This document shows positions 19,596-30,939 of a stretch of DNA of 64,000 bases, piece by piece. Origin of the DNA: Leptasterias polaris (Eukaryota > Echinodermata > Asteroidea > Forcipulatida > Asteriidae); NCBI GenBank assembly GCA_037783415.1, contig JAZGTN010000009.1, positions 15,128,001-15,192,000 of the forward strand, read 5' to 3'. Position 1 is the stretch's first letter; each line of letters starts with the position of its first letter. Under the pieces are notes generated by a model. It ran no database searches and was not told the DNA's origin. It saw nothing but the letters and a program-made list of their open reading frames with translations. The translations under genes were made by a program, and so were the position numbers.

Positions 19596-21597
19596 CCCCA
19601 TATGGGTATCATATGGGGAGAACATGGGCATTCCCATATGGGAAGAATATGCAAGGGCCCATATGGGTATCATATGGGGAAAATGTGGGAATTCCCATAT
19701 GGGCAGAATATGGGTATCATATGGGGAAAAGATGGGCTAGCCCATATGGGCAAAATGTGACCCGCTCTGTGAAAATGAGTCAGATGTTGACAATTTAAAG
19801 AATTGAGTTATATACATGGCTGGAAAGAACACACCAGCAGCAGTTATTTGGTATATGTCTAAGCTCTGGGGTGTATCGCGTTGCTGAGTTACTCCCGTTT
19901 GAAATTAGCCAAGGTATAATTTTTGTTGAAAATGAATTACAAGTAAATTGATGTTTAAAACTACAATTTGTGCGCTACATTTTAGCAAAAGGACACAAAT
20001 TAGACTAAAGTATGATGTTTTCATAGCTTTATTGACTAAAAATGAGTGTTCTGAAAGTTTACCATGCAAAAATAGATCTTAAAAAAGTAAAAAATAAAAA
20101 TTAAAAATATTTTTTTTTTTTTGATATTTTCCCCATTGAAACGTCCATTACATAATAATGCATTAGGCGACATCTGACTCATTTTCACAGAGCGGGTCAC
20201 AAATATGCATTGTCCCAAATGGGTATCATATGGGGAGAACATGGGCATTCCCATATGGGCAGAATATGCAGTGGCCCATATGAGTATTATATGGGGAAAA
20301 CATGGGCTAGCCCATAATATTATGGGCAAAATATGCAGTGTCCCATATGGGTATCATTTGGGGAAAACAAGGGATTGCGCCATGTGGGCACAAAATGAAT
20401 TGGCCCATATGGGCAAAATATGCATTGTCCCGTGTGGTTATCATATGGGAAAACATGGGCATTTAATTCCCATATGGGCTGAAGATTCAAAAGACCAAAA
20501 TATGGAAAAATATGGACAATCCCATACGGGCAGGAAGGCTCATATGGGTGGTATTAAAAAGACCTGGGCAAAGATATTACAAAGAAAGGCCTCGGCCATT
20601 ACGAGGTTAATTTTATAGTTTAGAATAGAATAGAGTTTAGCAAGCCCAGGGGTGTATGACCCTTCCAATGGATTTTGTAATTTTCTCCGGACAAACTTGG
20701 ATGAAACATTTATGGAAAAGCCCACATAAGAATAGGAATTACCTTTAAGCAATCCCTTGTGTGCAGTGATATGAAGAGGTTCATTTTGTTATCCTATAAG
20801 CACGACCTAAGCAAACTTTGGGGTTAGAATATGCAAAGACCCATATGGGTACGATATGGGTAAGACCTGGGCAAACCCATATTGGCAATATGCAAATTTA
20901 TGGGACAGGGCATTGAAGTAGTGTGTTTTTGATCATTTTTAAAAACAATTTAGTGAAATTTAGCTCTGTAATGTGGTTTTGGTAATTTTTTGTAAGATAT
21001 TCGTCTATAAGAAAAATACATACATAAAATTTACAATTAGACGCTTTCATTTAAAACAAGCTAATTCAAATAATGACATTTTTAATTAAAAAACTGTTAA
21101 CCATGACTGTAGGTCTTCAGTTTGTGGACTATTATATAATACATGCCCAGTAGGTAAAGGTATATACACCATATTATAAATGAGTAATATAGTTTGTATT
21201 TAGTGGTATTGTAGATTAGTATACATGTAATGTAATCGTTCATATAATTATAGACTTATCATTAACATTAAATAATTACTTGAATATATTATAAGGCTAT
21301 CTGGGCTGGCCCATATGGGCCCCACATGGGACCCTCATTTTGGCCCAGAATGCCCATACGAATCCCAGGTAATGCCCATATGGGATAACCCAGATGGGCC
21401 CCAGATGTATCCCAGACGGGTTATCTGGGCCAACCCATATGGGGCCCATATGGGTTATGGGCCATCCCATATGGGCCCCATATGAATCCCGGGTGCAGGA
21501 TCCACAGGACCCCATATGGGTTACCCCCACATGGGGCCCATATTCTGGCCCATATGGGACCCATATGGGGCCCATAATTATGGGCTTGCTACCTGGG
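19596..21597. mobile_element. CATATG-repeat element, copy A (left end missing)
   Basis: Same architecture as the complete copy at 39023-40991: ~61-bp units rich in the CCCATATGGG palindrome at the left, a ~700-bp single-copy middle (about 20560-21295) nearly identical to 39890-40617, then a second palindrome-rich block. The right end, GGGCTTGCTACCTGGG, finishes at 21597. The left end lacks the matching terminal repeat, so this copy is truncated. It is split by a MITE at 19756-20201. Long ORFs on both strands here are a by-product of a repeat unit without stops. Confidence 0.75.
19756..20201. mobile_element. 446-bp MITE nested in CATATG element copy A
   Basis: Perfect terminal inverted repeats of 32 bp begin TGTGACCCGCTCTGTGAAAA. 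The interior is AT-rich and non-coding. In the paralogous element at 39.0-39.8 kb the corresponding site reads uninterrupted GGGCAAAATATGC, so the insertion is precise and left a duplication of AA (or AAAT if the repeat is taken to start at GTGACCC). Confidence 0.8.
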
Positions 21598-21601
21598 GAG
21601 T

Positions 21602-21726
21602 CATTCAATTTCATCAGTTTAGCATTCACTGGTCAAATAAGATCATTCAATTTCATCAGACCGCAAGACTCATTCAATTTCGTAAAGGCCGGCGGCAAGA
21701 GCTGGTCAACCATTCAATTTCATTAA
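21602..21726. repeat. Four spaced CATTCAATTTC motifs
   Basis: TCATTCAATTTCATCAG-like 13-17-bp motifs occur near 21603, 21646, 21672 and 21711 with 27-43-bp spacing, immediately next to the right end of CATATG copy A. Confidence 0.5.
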
Positions 21727-22700
21727 TGGGCAATAATTTTCAAATGTTTTGCATTCAAATTCAAATTCTATGCTATATGCCTTCTGATTCGTAGCTGCCT
21801 GTAATAAAGGCAAATGTTTTTAGGAAAAACTCATTTCTACACTAGTTTCGCGTTAGCGCCAAGTATAGGCCTATAAGCGATTTTGAATGAAAAGGTGGCT
21901 GCCCGTGGTCGGTACAGAGGAGTGAATAATGTTGACAGGGAGATACTGATTGAAGCATTCGAGAATAACCAGGCATGACTAGGCCTACCTACAACTAGCA
22001 GGTGACTCTTGGCATAATCATAACCAAACTTACATGCCGAGATGTCTGGCACGTCAGATCATTGAAGGTTAAAGAAACCAACTTCAGATACAAATAAACA
22101 AATAGAAGAAATGTATATCAAACACAAAAGGACTTGTGAACAAAATCCACAAGAAAACAAAAAGATTAATTTATCTTTAGATTTTATAACGACCCCTTAT
22201 CATGTTAAGCTTTTGTTTCCTTAACTTAAAATTTGACATGGTCCGGGCATTAGCAGAAAACAAAGACAAGAACATAAATACCAGGGCAAAAAATCTCAAG
22301 ACTTTCGCAAAAGAGTTAGTTTTCATTTTAAAGTTATTGGGTTAGATTTACAAAAGGGGTTTCTAAAACGTCAAAATCAAGTAAACATCCTTGTCCCAGA
22401 GTTTTAATTTTGTTTCAATAATAATTAACAGATTATTTGTGTATTCAATATAAAAGCAAAAATACATTTTATAAAAATTGTAATGAGTATTTCTATTGTT
22501 CAACTTTTGTCATAGATATAATTTAAAACAAGCATTTGATTTCAGAAAAAAATATGTTCTTCGTTTAACGTGTTTTCTCGTTCCAGTACGCGCGAGACTT
22601 GCACAGTATATTGTATGATAATTATAATAGCCACCTGTTTCTGGACAGAGTCAATTTGTCCCCATCAACTATTTGGTGTGTGGAATGGCCTTTAGCAACA

Positions 22701-22732
22701 TATATGGGACCCATATGGGCTTGCTACCTGGG
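22701..22732. mobile_element. Solo terminus of a CATATG element
   Basis: TATATGGGACCCATATGGGC followed by TTGCTACCTGGG equals the last ~30 bp of copies A and B. The rest of the element is absent. Confidence 0.7.
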
Positions 22733-22761
22733 TTCGTATAGTACGACGTGAGCAACAATAA

Positions 22762-23190
22762 TTGTTCCTTTGTGGCATTCACAAACGTGGTTTCACAGTG
22801 CTCAAGTTGCTAATCAGGAAACCTGTCATATTACCATTCAAACCTGATCTGCTTACACTTCCCCCCTCAGACAAACTACATCCGTTGAGGCATCTTCTGA
22901 GGCTTACGGCTTGTCTCTTGTCAGGTTGTCACTACGAATGCAAGGCATTTCAAGACAGTCTGCAAAGATCATCATTGCGTCCTGGCGAGATCATCTACCA
23001 AGAAATGTTACTGATCCTCACTCAAGAAGTGGGTTTTGTACTGCATTAGGACAAAAACTGATCCGATTTGAGCAACTATATCGGCTGTGATCAATTGGTT
23101 TACTGAGGCAGTTCATGACGGCACCGGTTACAGCAGTTAGGATAGGCTACTCTTCAAAGTGCCATGTCTGCTGTGTTATGACGAATTTGT
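22762..23190 (+). pseudogene. DIRS-like / tyrosine-recombinase retroelement remnant
   Basis: The open frame to 23049 includes DKLHPLRHLLRLTACLLSG, a segment typical of the region just before the recombinase in DIRS-like elements. A second frame contains RQSAKIIIASWRD, matching the start of tyrosine recombinase N-terminal domains (S-x-x-AxxI(I/L)xxSWR). A third gives AVINWFTEAVHDGTGYS, matching 'V(I/L)xFLTxLFxxGxGYS'. The three pieces are in order but in different frames, so the copy is dead. Confidence 0.55.
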
Positions 23191-23194
23191 GTGG

Positions 23195-24030
23195 AGTTTT
23201 CTTGATGTTGTGACAGAGTTGTCTTCTAACGTTGTAAACCAACGTCCATACCACGTCCATTAGTTATACAAATTATTATTTACATGTAATTTATGATACC
23301 AATAACTAAATACATACTACAGATACTAGAGTAATTGCAACCTACTTCCATCTACCCTGCATGTCTTAAATTTATATGATCCAGGATCCATCTAGTCATT
23401 GTTCACCCCTTTTTAATTAAAACTGTTTACTTTTTAATTCAAATGTTTTAATTAGAAATATTTGATTTTACTTTTGATGTACATATTTTTTTATTGACGA
23501 ATTAGTCTAAGAGCATTAGGTCATATAAGCCAAAACCTGGATATAGCGCATAACAAGCTGATTTTTTCAGGATAGGTCAAAGAATGTGCCTAGAATGACA
23601 TACTAAAAGTCCCTGAAATCCCCCTGGAGCTCTTTCCGAAATCCAAGATGGCGTCCAAAATGGCCGCCATTTTCAAATATTTATTATCATAACTATGCAA
23701 CCAGAAATGATTTGATATCATGTACCAATTTTCGGTGACAACACTTTTAACGAATAGGCCTTTTTCGGGCATTTAGAAATGAATTATTTTTGCCAATTAG
23801 GAATAAAAATATGCCTTTTTGTAGAAAGTATAATTTTAAAAAGCTGGCCCTGGCCGATTTTACTAAGGTCGCGCTTGCGACGTCGATGATTTTGCGTTTC
23901 ACTAAAGCAATCGCAGTTGCGATGATATTAAAAGGGAAATAAAAGGTTTGTACGAGGCTTAAGATAGTGACTTTTGACTTAACCCCTTTTTTTTTAGAGC
24001 TTCAACCTCCAACTGAGAATGGTTCGCTCT
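23195..24030. other. Intergenic, repeat-like
   Basis: No gene found. Contains CCAAGATGGCGTCCAAAATG next to GCCGCCAT (23643-23672), tandem YY1-like motifs often found in dispersed repeats, and a ~70-bp stretch with GTCGCGCTTGCGACGTC (23868-23884). Confidence 0.35.
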
Positions 24031-24033
24031 CAC

Positions 24034-26974
24034 TTCTTTTTTGTTGGTTTGTCTCTTCTTCCGTTGTAAAGAAATGCAATAGATGAGCAGCGTCACCACC
24101 ATCTGAAGAAAATTTGAGAATAATACTTTTGTTATATAACCATCAATTGCAACAAACAGTTTGGCGAGATAGTACAACTGTGTATTCTGAAATCTTAGAC
24201 TTGGATACTTTTTTGCCTAGTATACGGGAGAAAGTATTAGGTAAAATTGGGAATAATTAAAAATCGCTCCTAAGTCGAAGGATCATAATATAAATCATAA
24301 AACAAGGATAAGTAACATGCAATTTCCCCCTTCCCCTGTCCAACACCACTTTTGTTTTCTTTGTTTTTTCTTTTTTTTTAGTTTGCCTTGAAGTATTTTC
24401 TTCCGGCTAAAGGTCCTTGTCTGTGAATCACCTGTTAATAATTTGTTGCTGCATTTTATTTTTCCAAGCTTACCACTGAACAACATCCAAGCAGTACAAA
24501 AAATTTAGATTCGGAAGAGCTCCCGCGTTGTTCAAAGCTTGGGCTGGTTGTCGTTGATGTTGGTTCTTCCGAACCCAATCCGGTAAAATCTGTGACATCT
24601 GATGGATTATAAGAAAAAACAATCTCTGTTTAACGAGGAACTGTATTATTTGTGACAGGGGTCAAAGTTGCATAATATGCCCATTGATGTTTCGTCTATT
24701 GTCAGACGTTTGACTCAGTGAATGCTCCCCGTGATACATAGCTCATTAATACAACGATAGAGAACAATTTGCTTTCAATTTCTGGTGTTGTAAGAGCCTT
24801 ACTTATTACAAACTATGTTCATATTGTTCAGTTGTTCAAAAGTATAAACTCAAAGTACGTTTGTCAAAATGGTACGTGGACTTGGATTGGGCGTTTTAAA
24901 AAACATTTTAAAGCATTCGTTATGAAAATATTGAACACGGTTGTAAAGATGATTTAAACAAGGCTGTTGTGAACGGGACGTAACTTGAATGAAAACCATT
25001 CATTAAATAGACCCCATAGTTGTTTTTACTGCACATTGCCAAAAGTAAATGTTGTTAATTTGTAAGTCTAATTAACTCATCCTTTCTACATCTTATCAAT
25101 GCAAAAAATATCGGAAGATGAACCCTGATGAGCGTTTTCAAGACCCCGATTCAAGACAGTGGTGCCCTGATTGCTGATACATTAATTACAATGATAATGG
25201 AACGGGACATTTGGCAAATGTAATGGTGATGGTGAGGATGATGAACATGAACAAAAAACACGGTCGAATAACAAAGACAGACACTAAAGCAAATTCCAAT
25301 TTTCTAAATGGATTTAAAATTTAAATTAATGACGAAATTTACTTTCAACTTAAAATTTAAAATGTTTCAACCCGAAGAAAAGGTCAAACTTTAATCACAC
25401 ATTGTCGTGCTATAGATTAAGAACTAATATTATTTGAAATACATCTATTTGTTTTAATATAATCGACCATTGATGACGTCATCATGACGATGCCGAGGTT
25501 CGCGGCTTGTCTGATGAGTTTCAATGTTCAATTCAGTTTTGATTTTGAGTTGTGCTGTACAAAAACGTTTGAAGGAATGCAAAAGTGACAGCGTAACGCA
25601 AAAACGGCATGTTTTACAAATGCAACTTACAAATGCAATGGTAATTTTTGTTTATTTATTTTTGTTTAATTATAAATTACTATGGTTTTTTGTTCATGGT
25701 GCATTTCACTATCATGTCAAATCACTTTAAATGAGTGCCCTGGTCATTGTGCCAATAACATTCCTGAAATGTTCTCAAGTTTACAGCCCTGGGCTACCTC
25801 GCAGTTGCCCATTTACCTCTGGGTGAATAGAAGCATTTATAGTAAAGTATCTTGCTCAAGGACACAAGTGTAAAGACCGGGAATCGAACCCACACCAAAC
25901 ATTGAGTTTTAAAAATGAAATACCACCGTGGTTAACTGTTACTGCAGGACAAGTTACTGAATCACAATTTACTGAATTCATAATCATAGACGTTAAACCA
26001 ACGGTTGTATGCGAGAGATTGAATGTTGCCAGTTTGGTGTTTATATCTCATTTAGAGTGCTTTGTGGAGTTGTGGATTGTGGATTTTGTTGGAAAGATCA
26101 TCAAACAGAAAAAAAAGAGAAAACAAAACAATGTATACTTTAACTCATGGCATTACTGAAAATATTTAACTTTGAAAATAGCCCTCAAAGTTCGAACACA
26201 CCTCTCCTGAAACACCTGGTTACGCCCCTAAATACCCACCGTTCAAAAAATCACTTTCAGTTTTAGTGACAATCACTGTGAAGTCATCGAGCTTACTATT
26301 GTCTGCTACACACTTAAAGAATGCTTTGGGACTTTCCAGCGATGTCTTAATGGTTGCCCTGGAGCTAATTGTATCGCTACGGGAGAAACACTCTTCTGGG
26401 GGAAAAAATACGATTTAAAAAAAGTAAATAATACAAACTACGATATAAAAATTATATGAAAAGCTGCTTTGTCAAAAATATCCGATGGCGTTTTCTTTTG
26501 CTCAAATTAGTCCAAAAAAGTACAATCATTCACGGTGTATAGTTAACAAAATGCACGCATTATTACGTAGACCACACTGGTTTGAATGGCGCATGGACCA
26601 CAACTGTCCAATTGATCCACCAGTACAAAACTGGATGTTACATAAATGCAATTGCCTGGACTAGTTCTATACGCCGTGATGACCAGTCCTTGGCTCTTGC
26701 CAAGAACTAGCAATGATTTTTAATGTCCACGTGAAAGACTCACCCATTTCAGATACACTGCAGTGAAATGGTTCAAACTGACGTTCAGCTATGATTTCCT
26801 CCCATTTGTTTAAAATTGAACACCAGCGGAACCAACTGATGTTTACGGGCGGCTTTGCATGTTCGACACTGCATATCAACTCGACATCTGTTGTGTCGGA
26901 TGTTTGTTCGACTTCGCATAACGGTAGATCCTCAGGACACTGATTAACTTTAGGCCGTGTGGCATTACATGGAA
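24034..26974 (-). CDS. Ig-domain transmembrane receptor, partial model (5' end not found)
   Basis: Exons in order on the minus strand: 26974-26744, 26395-26240, 24589-24474, 24102-24034, with junction phases 1, 1, 0 all matching. The first two form one Ig domain split by a phase-1 intron between the C'/D and E regions: B strand VELIC, C strand ISWFRW; then E strand ATIKTSL, F strand FFKCVADN, G strand FTVIVTK. Extra Cys residues precede the domain (VPC, NQC, PLC). Exon 24589-24474 is a Ser/Thr-rich stalk (EEPTSTTTSPS) and starts the membrane helix (KFFVLLGCCSV). Exon 24102-24034 completes it (MVVTLLIYCISL) and adds QRKKRQTNKK. Reading on from 24034 reaches a stop at about 23961 after a short tail with no ITIM, unless the GTGAGA donor is used. 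The upstream exon entering in phase 1 (signal peptide) was not located. It is not a close paralogue of the 4.3-kb gene. Confidence 0.65.
25785..25905 (-). mobile_element. SINE fragment
   Basis: Read on the minus strand it has a B-box-like GGTTCGATTCCCGGTC followed by TGTGTCCTTGAGCAAG, the same order as the SINE at 11.84 kb. It is truncated. Confidence 0.5.
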
Positions 26975-26989
26975 CTGCAACGACCAATT

Positions 26990-29790
26990 TTAATAAACAT
27001 TAATGTAGCCCTAATTATGCCCTTTTCGATTGCATAAAACATATTGCCAAATCAGCCTGTGTAGCCTTTGAACTCTATGTGGGCAATAGTCAGATGCTAC
27101 TTTCATAGACAGATAGGTTTTATTGGTGTTCCAACATATCTGCCACCTTTATTCACGATAGTTTTACCGTCGAATTGTTTGTTTCCGTCGCATTATTTTG
27201 TATTATTAATTTTTTTTGCCGCATTTTTTCCAAGTGACTCCCACGCAATGAAGAAAAAAACTTTGAGTGAGTGGGGGAGAGTGAGACAAGTATCAATCAT
27301 AGGCCTAACTAAAGGGACACAGTTGATGCGCCACTAATGAGAGGAGGGTATCTCTTCCAGACAGTTTGTCAGGCAACACAAGTAAACCTGCTACAAAGAA
27401 TAGGCAATCGAACAGATGGTTCTACTTATCAGAGGGATGGATCTGGGTATATAGCTCTAGTCTTTGCAAGTAAGAAAATAGTAAACTGATTAACCAGACC
27501 ACTAATGGAGGATGTTTCACTTCTTTGCGTCATTTGTTTTTTTATCTTTTATGTATTTCGTCTTATTTAACCAAGGTAGCCCCAATAGGTTTTTTGCGAA
27601 CTGTTCTCCATGGTGGTCCTGTCAATAGTGATCGCAAACCTCACACACACGAGCGCGCATGCTAAACTTTTCCACACACCTATAACGTCAGACCATCAGA
27701 CCACACTTCATGACTGACATTGACTAAATTTAAGAAGATTTCTGAGTCTGACTAAGACATACTGTAAAGCGCTAAAAATTACAATGACTTGACAAATAAA
27801 TTAACATCCCACACTTAAAATGTACCATTGGCCTTCAAAGATGCTTAAGTTTTTAACTGAGCAGAATTGATATTGTAGTTAACGACCGTATACTGTGCAT
27901 GAAGCAAAGTTTAACTTTGTCATAATCATTTGGGAGTCACGTGGGGAAAAAATGCGGCTGGAAAAATATGATGATGAGGTAAAAAGTAGCTCTTCAGATA
28001 CGAAATTTTAATTCAGGTTCAGAAGTCAGGGTTTATCGACATGCATGTAATCTTAGATATTGGATGAAACCGTTATCAGTTGCATGTATTAACAATTAGC
28101 TCTTGCGTGTTACCAATTAAAGCTCTTCCATAAAACCATAATGTAGCAATCAACATTATCATGTAACCATAAATCACAAGAATTTTACAAATTTAGAGAA
28201 TGTCTTCAAATATCACAAGATTCACATATGCGATCAAGCAAAATGAGTCGTTTGTCGACCCTTGTCATTTTTTTTTTTTTTATACATCTGAAAAGAGCAA
28301 AAGCTATGGTTTTCTACTTTTAAAACTACTTGTTTATAAAACCTTTTGTTCAAAAGTTATGAAAGCAGAAACACCAAGTGATATGAGAAAATGAAACAAA
28401 GAGAAAGGGGTTTAAAACCCTTTTGGCGCGCACGCATGCAGTCCGCAGGCGCCCTGCGTATTACTTCGAATACCGGCACCGAAACGCCATCGAAGTTTGA
28501 CAAGTTGTATTAGTTCTAAACATGCGATTAACATGCAGCAAACGGCCGTAGATAGAACGCTATCTTGACATGACAACAGTCTAAAAATAGCACATGGTGC
28601 CCATAAGCCAAAATCCCCTCCAAAGGTTCAAAGGTCGGAAGTCCTATTATCACCAAAGCTTGTGAAGCACGGGTTGCTGTACGGACCGTATTGTATGCAC
28701 CATGTATCACACGCGCAATGTACACAGTAATGGCAACCTTCCGCTTCTTTCGCGGTAAACTTATTGGTGTTTTTACACACGGAATACCGTGATTTGATAG
28801 GATTTTTCAAAGGGTTTGAGGTGCAGAAGTTATCTGTAGGTAAGAGAGGCACTCGTATTCATTTTCAAAGGTATGTTGTGATTGTTTTAAATCACTTTTG
28901 TAGTGATTTCCCCATTGAGATGACAGCACAGTTGAGAGAACTTGTTGTGTGCACAACTTTCCACGCAACAAACGTACGCAAACAATGTTTTCAAATGTTT
29001 CGTTGATTTCTCTTTCTCTCACATGTACATCGGCAAGTTTCCATGCTAATTTTAACCCCTTAGTGATGTTATTTATCAGAAAAGAAGTCGCCAATGTAAA
29101 ATAAATATATTTTGGCACTTGAATTTACAAAAAAAAAAAAATTGAAAATGTTACCCCTGTTGGACTGTTTTGGCTTGTTTCTCCGTAATAAAATTTCCGA
29201 CAAACGACTCATTTAGCTTGATCGCATCATTTTATAACACTCGCTTTTACATTTCAAATAGTTAAATTCTCTTCGACAAAAAAATATATATATCTTTGGT
29301 ATAACTTACATTTTGCGTAGAAAACTTGGCAAGAATATTAATAAATGAGATATGGTTGCGTGTCTTTCTTGTTCTTTTATACAAATCAACGAAAGGCTTT
29401 ATTAGCTTAAGTTAAAACAGCGACAATATACAAACTTTTAAAATATTAGTGGCAAGAAGAAAACTTCACGAGAAACTTATCTACCCAAGGTATTTTCCTC
29501 CATCATCCACTTTAACTTGCTTGAATTTGTGCTCAGGACGGTGGTCACGGTGAGATGTCGCCACTTTACCGATGTCTTCTTCCTCCCCAAGGGTAGCAAT
29601 GACGATAATGAGGAAAATGACGGGGAAGTGGGCAATGCGTCTGATCGATTCCGGCATGGCTCTATAGACCTTTCGGGCAACTGGGGGAACTGAGAAGGGA
29701 GAACGTGGTATGGGAGAAAGGGACAGCACCGGCTGATCTGTCTTCTCATGTGGCTCTTCTAGCTTGCGTGTCAGCATGTAGAAGCCTAGA
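26990..29790. other. Intergenic, no gene recognised
   Basis: No splice-supported coding exon. A plus-strand stretch at 27513-27576 encodes a hydrophobic leader-like peptide ending AACCAAG before GTAGCC; it is discussed as a finding but not called. The short ORFs at 28.2-29.1 kb look like chance frames. Confidence 0.35.
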
Positions 29791-29799
29791 CAACACAAC

Positions 29800-30231
29800 T
29801 CTGAGGCTTGACTTTCAATGGCAATGACTTTCTCCATCAGGCGTTCAAAGCGGCCGGAGCAGTTCATAGCCCAAAGGCATACACTCTTCCAACAATAAAG
29901 TCCGTTTCTGACACCAATTGTCGATTTCTAGCTGGCATCCTCATCTAGGGTATTCTGCCGGCACTCCGATGTCAAGTCAAGCGTCATGTCCCTACTTGTC
30001 CACAAACACGTCAGTACAACTTCGTAAGTATTCTTCCTCCTTTTTATTGTCATCTGTGTTTTCAATCGTCTTAATACAGTAACAATCGTGATGATCCTGC
30101 AACTCTTTGAAGGCCAACTCCAGTTTGTTGAGCTCAGCAGTTAGTTCTTCCAGTTGCCCCACCTGTTTCAGCAGATTTTCTAAGACACTTTTCAGTCTTG
30201 TAAACCTCGTCTCGATGGCCCGTCTCTTCAA
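29800..30231 (-). pseudogene. LTR-retroelement debris
   Basis: ORF 30231-29992 (79 residues; ETRFTRLKSVLENLL, then a coiled-coil-like ELTAELNKLELAFKELQ, then EEEYL) resembles the N-terminal gag-like coiled-coil region of BEL/Pao-type elements. Just downstream, 29916-29899 reads TGGTGTCAGAAACGGACT, close to a tRNA-Leu primer-binding site, and 29865-29830 contains FERLMEKV, typical of Ty3-like reverse transcriptase, but frameshifted relative to its expected partner motif. The pieces do not form one intact element. The ORF to 29481 continues with no recognisable domain (a hydrophobic stretch FPVIFLIIVIATL is present). Confidence 0.35.
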
Positions 30232-30551
30232 TGTTTTTCTTCTCCATCACCACTTAGATTGCACCAACGGTAAATTAAACTGTGGAAGGTTCGATAAAGA
30301 CAAAGTAGAGCACACTCACAACCGGTCTTAATGTTTGAGAGATCGTTTAATGATTACCATTCAATTTTGTGAGGAATAAATACTAAAAAGATATTGAGTG
30401 GTTGTTTCTTGGAATCATAAATAATCACTATACAGAAAACCTTAAATCAATTACTTTTATTATTATTTTTATTTCATCTTTACTATCACAGCATGCAAAA
30501 GAAAGATCACACTTCTTTTGTGACGGTAACTCCTCAAGTCGGGCTATAGCC

Positions 30552-30932
30552 TTAGATCTCAAGGGTCTTTCTTGGGATTCTTGCTGTTCCTAAAATCGCT
30601 TCCTTCTGTAGCAGATCTACCCTCAATGTTGTTTCTATTTTGTCCAAATGTTTCCCCACTCCACCAGTGCTTTGGGAATGATGCTTAGTGCTCCAATCAC
30701 CACACAGGACTACGTTCACTTTCACCAGCCAAATTTGACGGAGTTCCCTGGCCAGGTCTTTGTACTTCTGGATATTTTCCGTCTCCTTCGAAGCTACCCT
30801 TATATCACCCGGCACAGCTATTTCAATGAGATGACACATCTCCGTCGTCTTATCTTAGACTACAACATCAGGGCGCCTATAGTTAATAAAAGCTTTAAAA
30901 CGCAAAGGAACACTGGCGATGTTAATCTTTAA
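30552..30932 (-). pseudogene. Retrotransposon C-terminal fragment
   Basis: Translating from 30932 gives NYRRPDVVV, a TAA, then DKTTEMCHLIEIAVPGD, EN(I)QKYKDLARELRQIW, KVNVV, KHLDKIETTLRVDLLQK and ILGTARI(P)RKTLEI. This order (EIAVPGD..., KY.DLxxEIxxxW, VVPVVVGALG-like, ILxTARILRKxL) is characteristic of the C-terminal part of reverse-transcriptase polyproteins widespread in marine invertebrate genomes. The in-frame stop and a degraded 'GALG' segment show it is inactive. Confidence 0.65.
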
Positions 30933-30939
30933 AAAAAAC

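Noticed and set aside
21602..21726. CRISPR array
   Set aside because: Only four short, imperfect repeats in eukaryotic repeat DNA, no cas genes.
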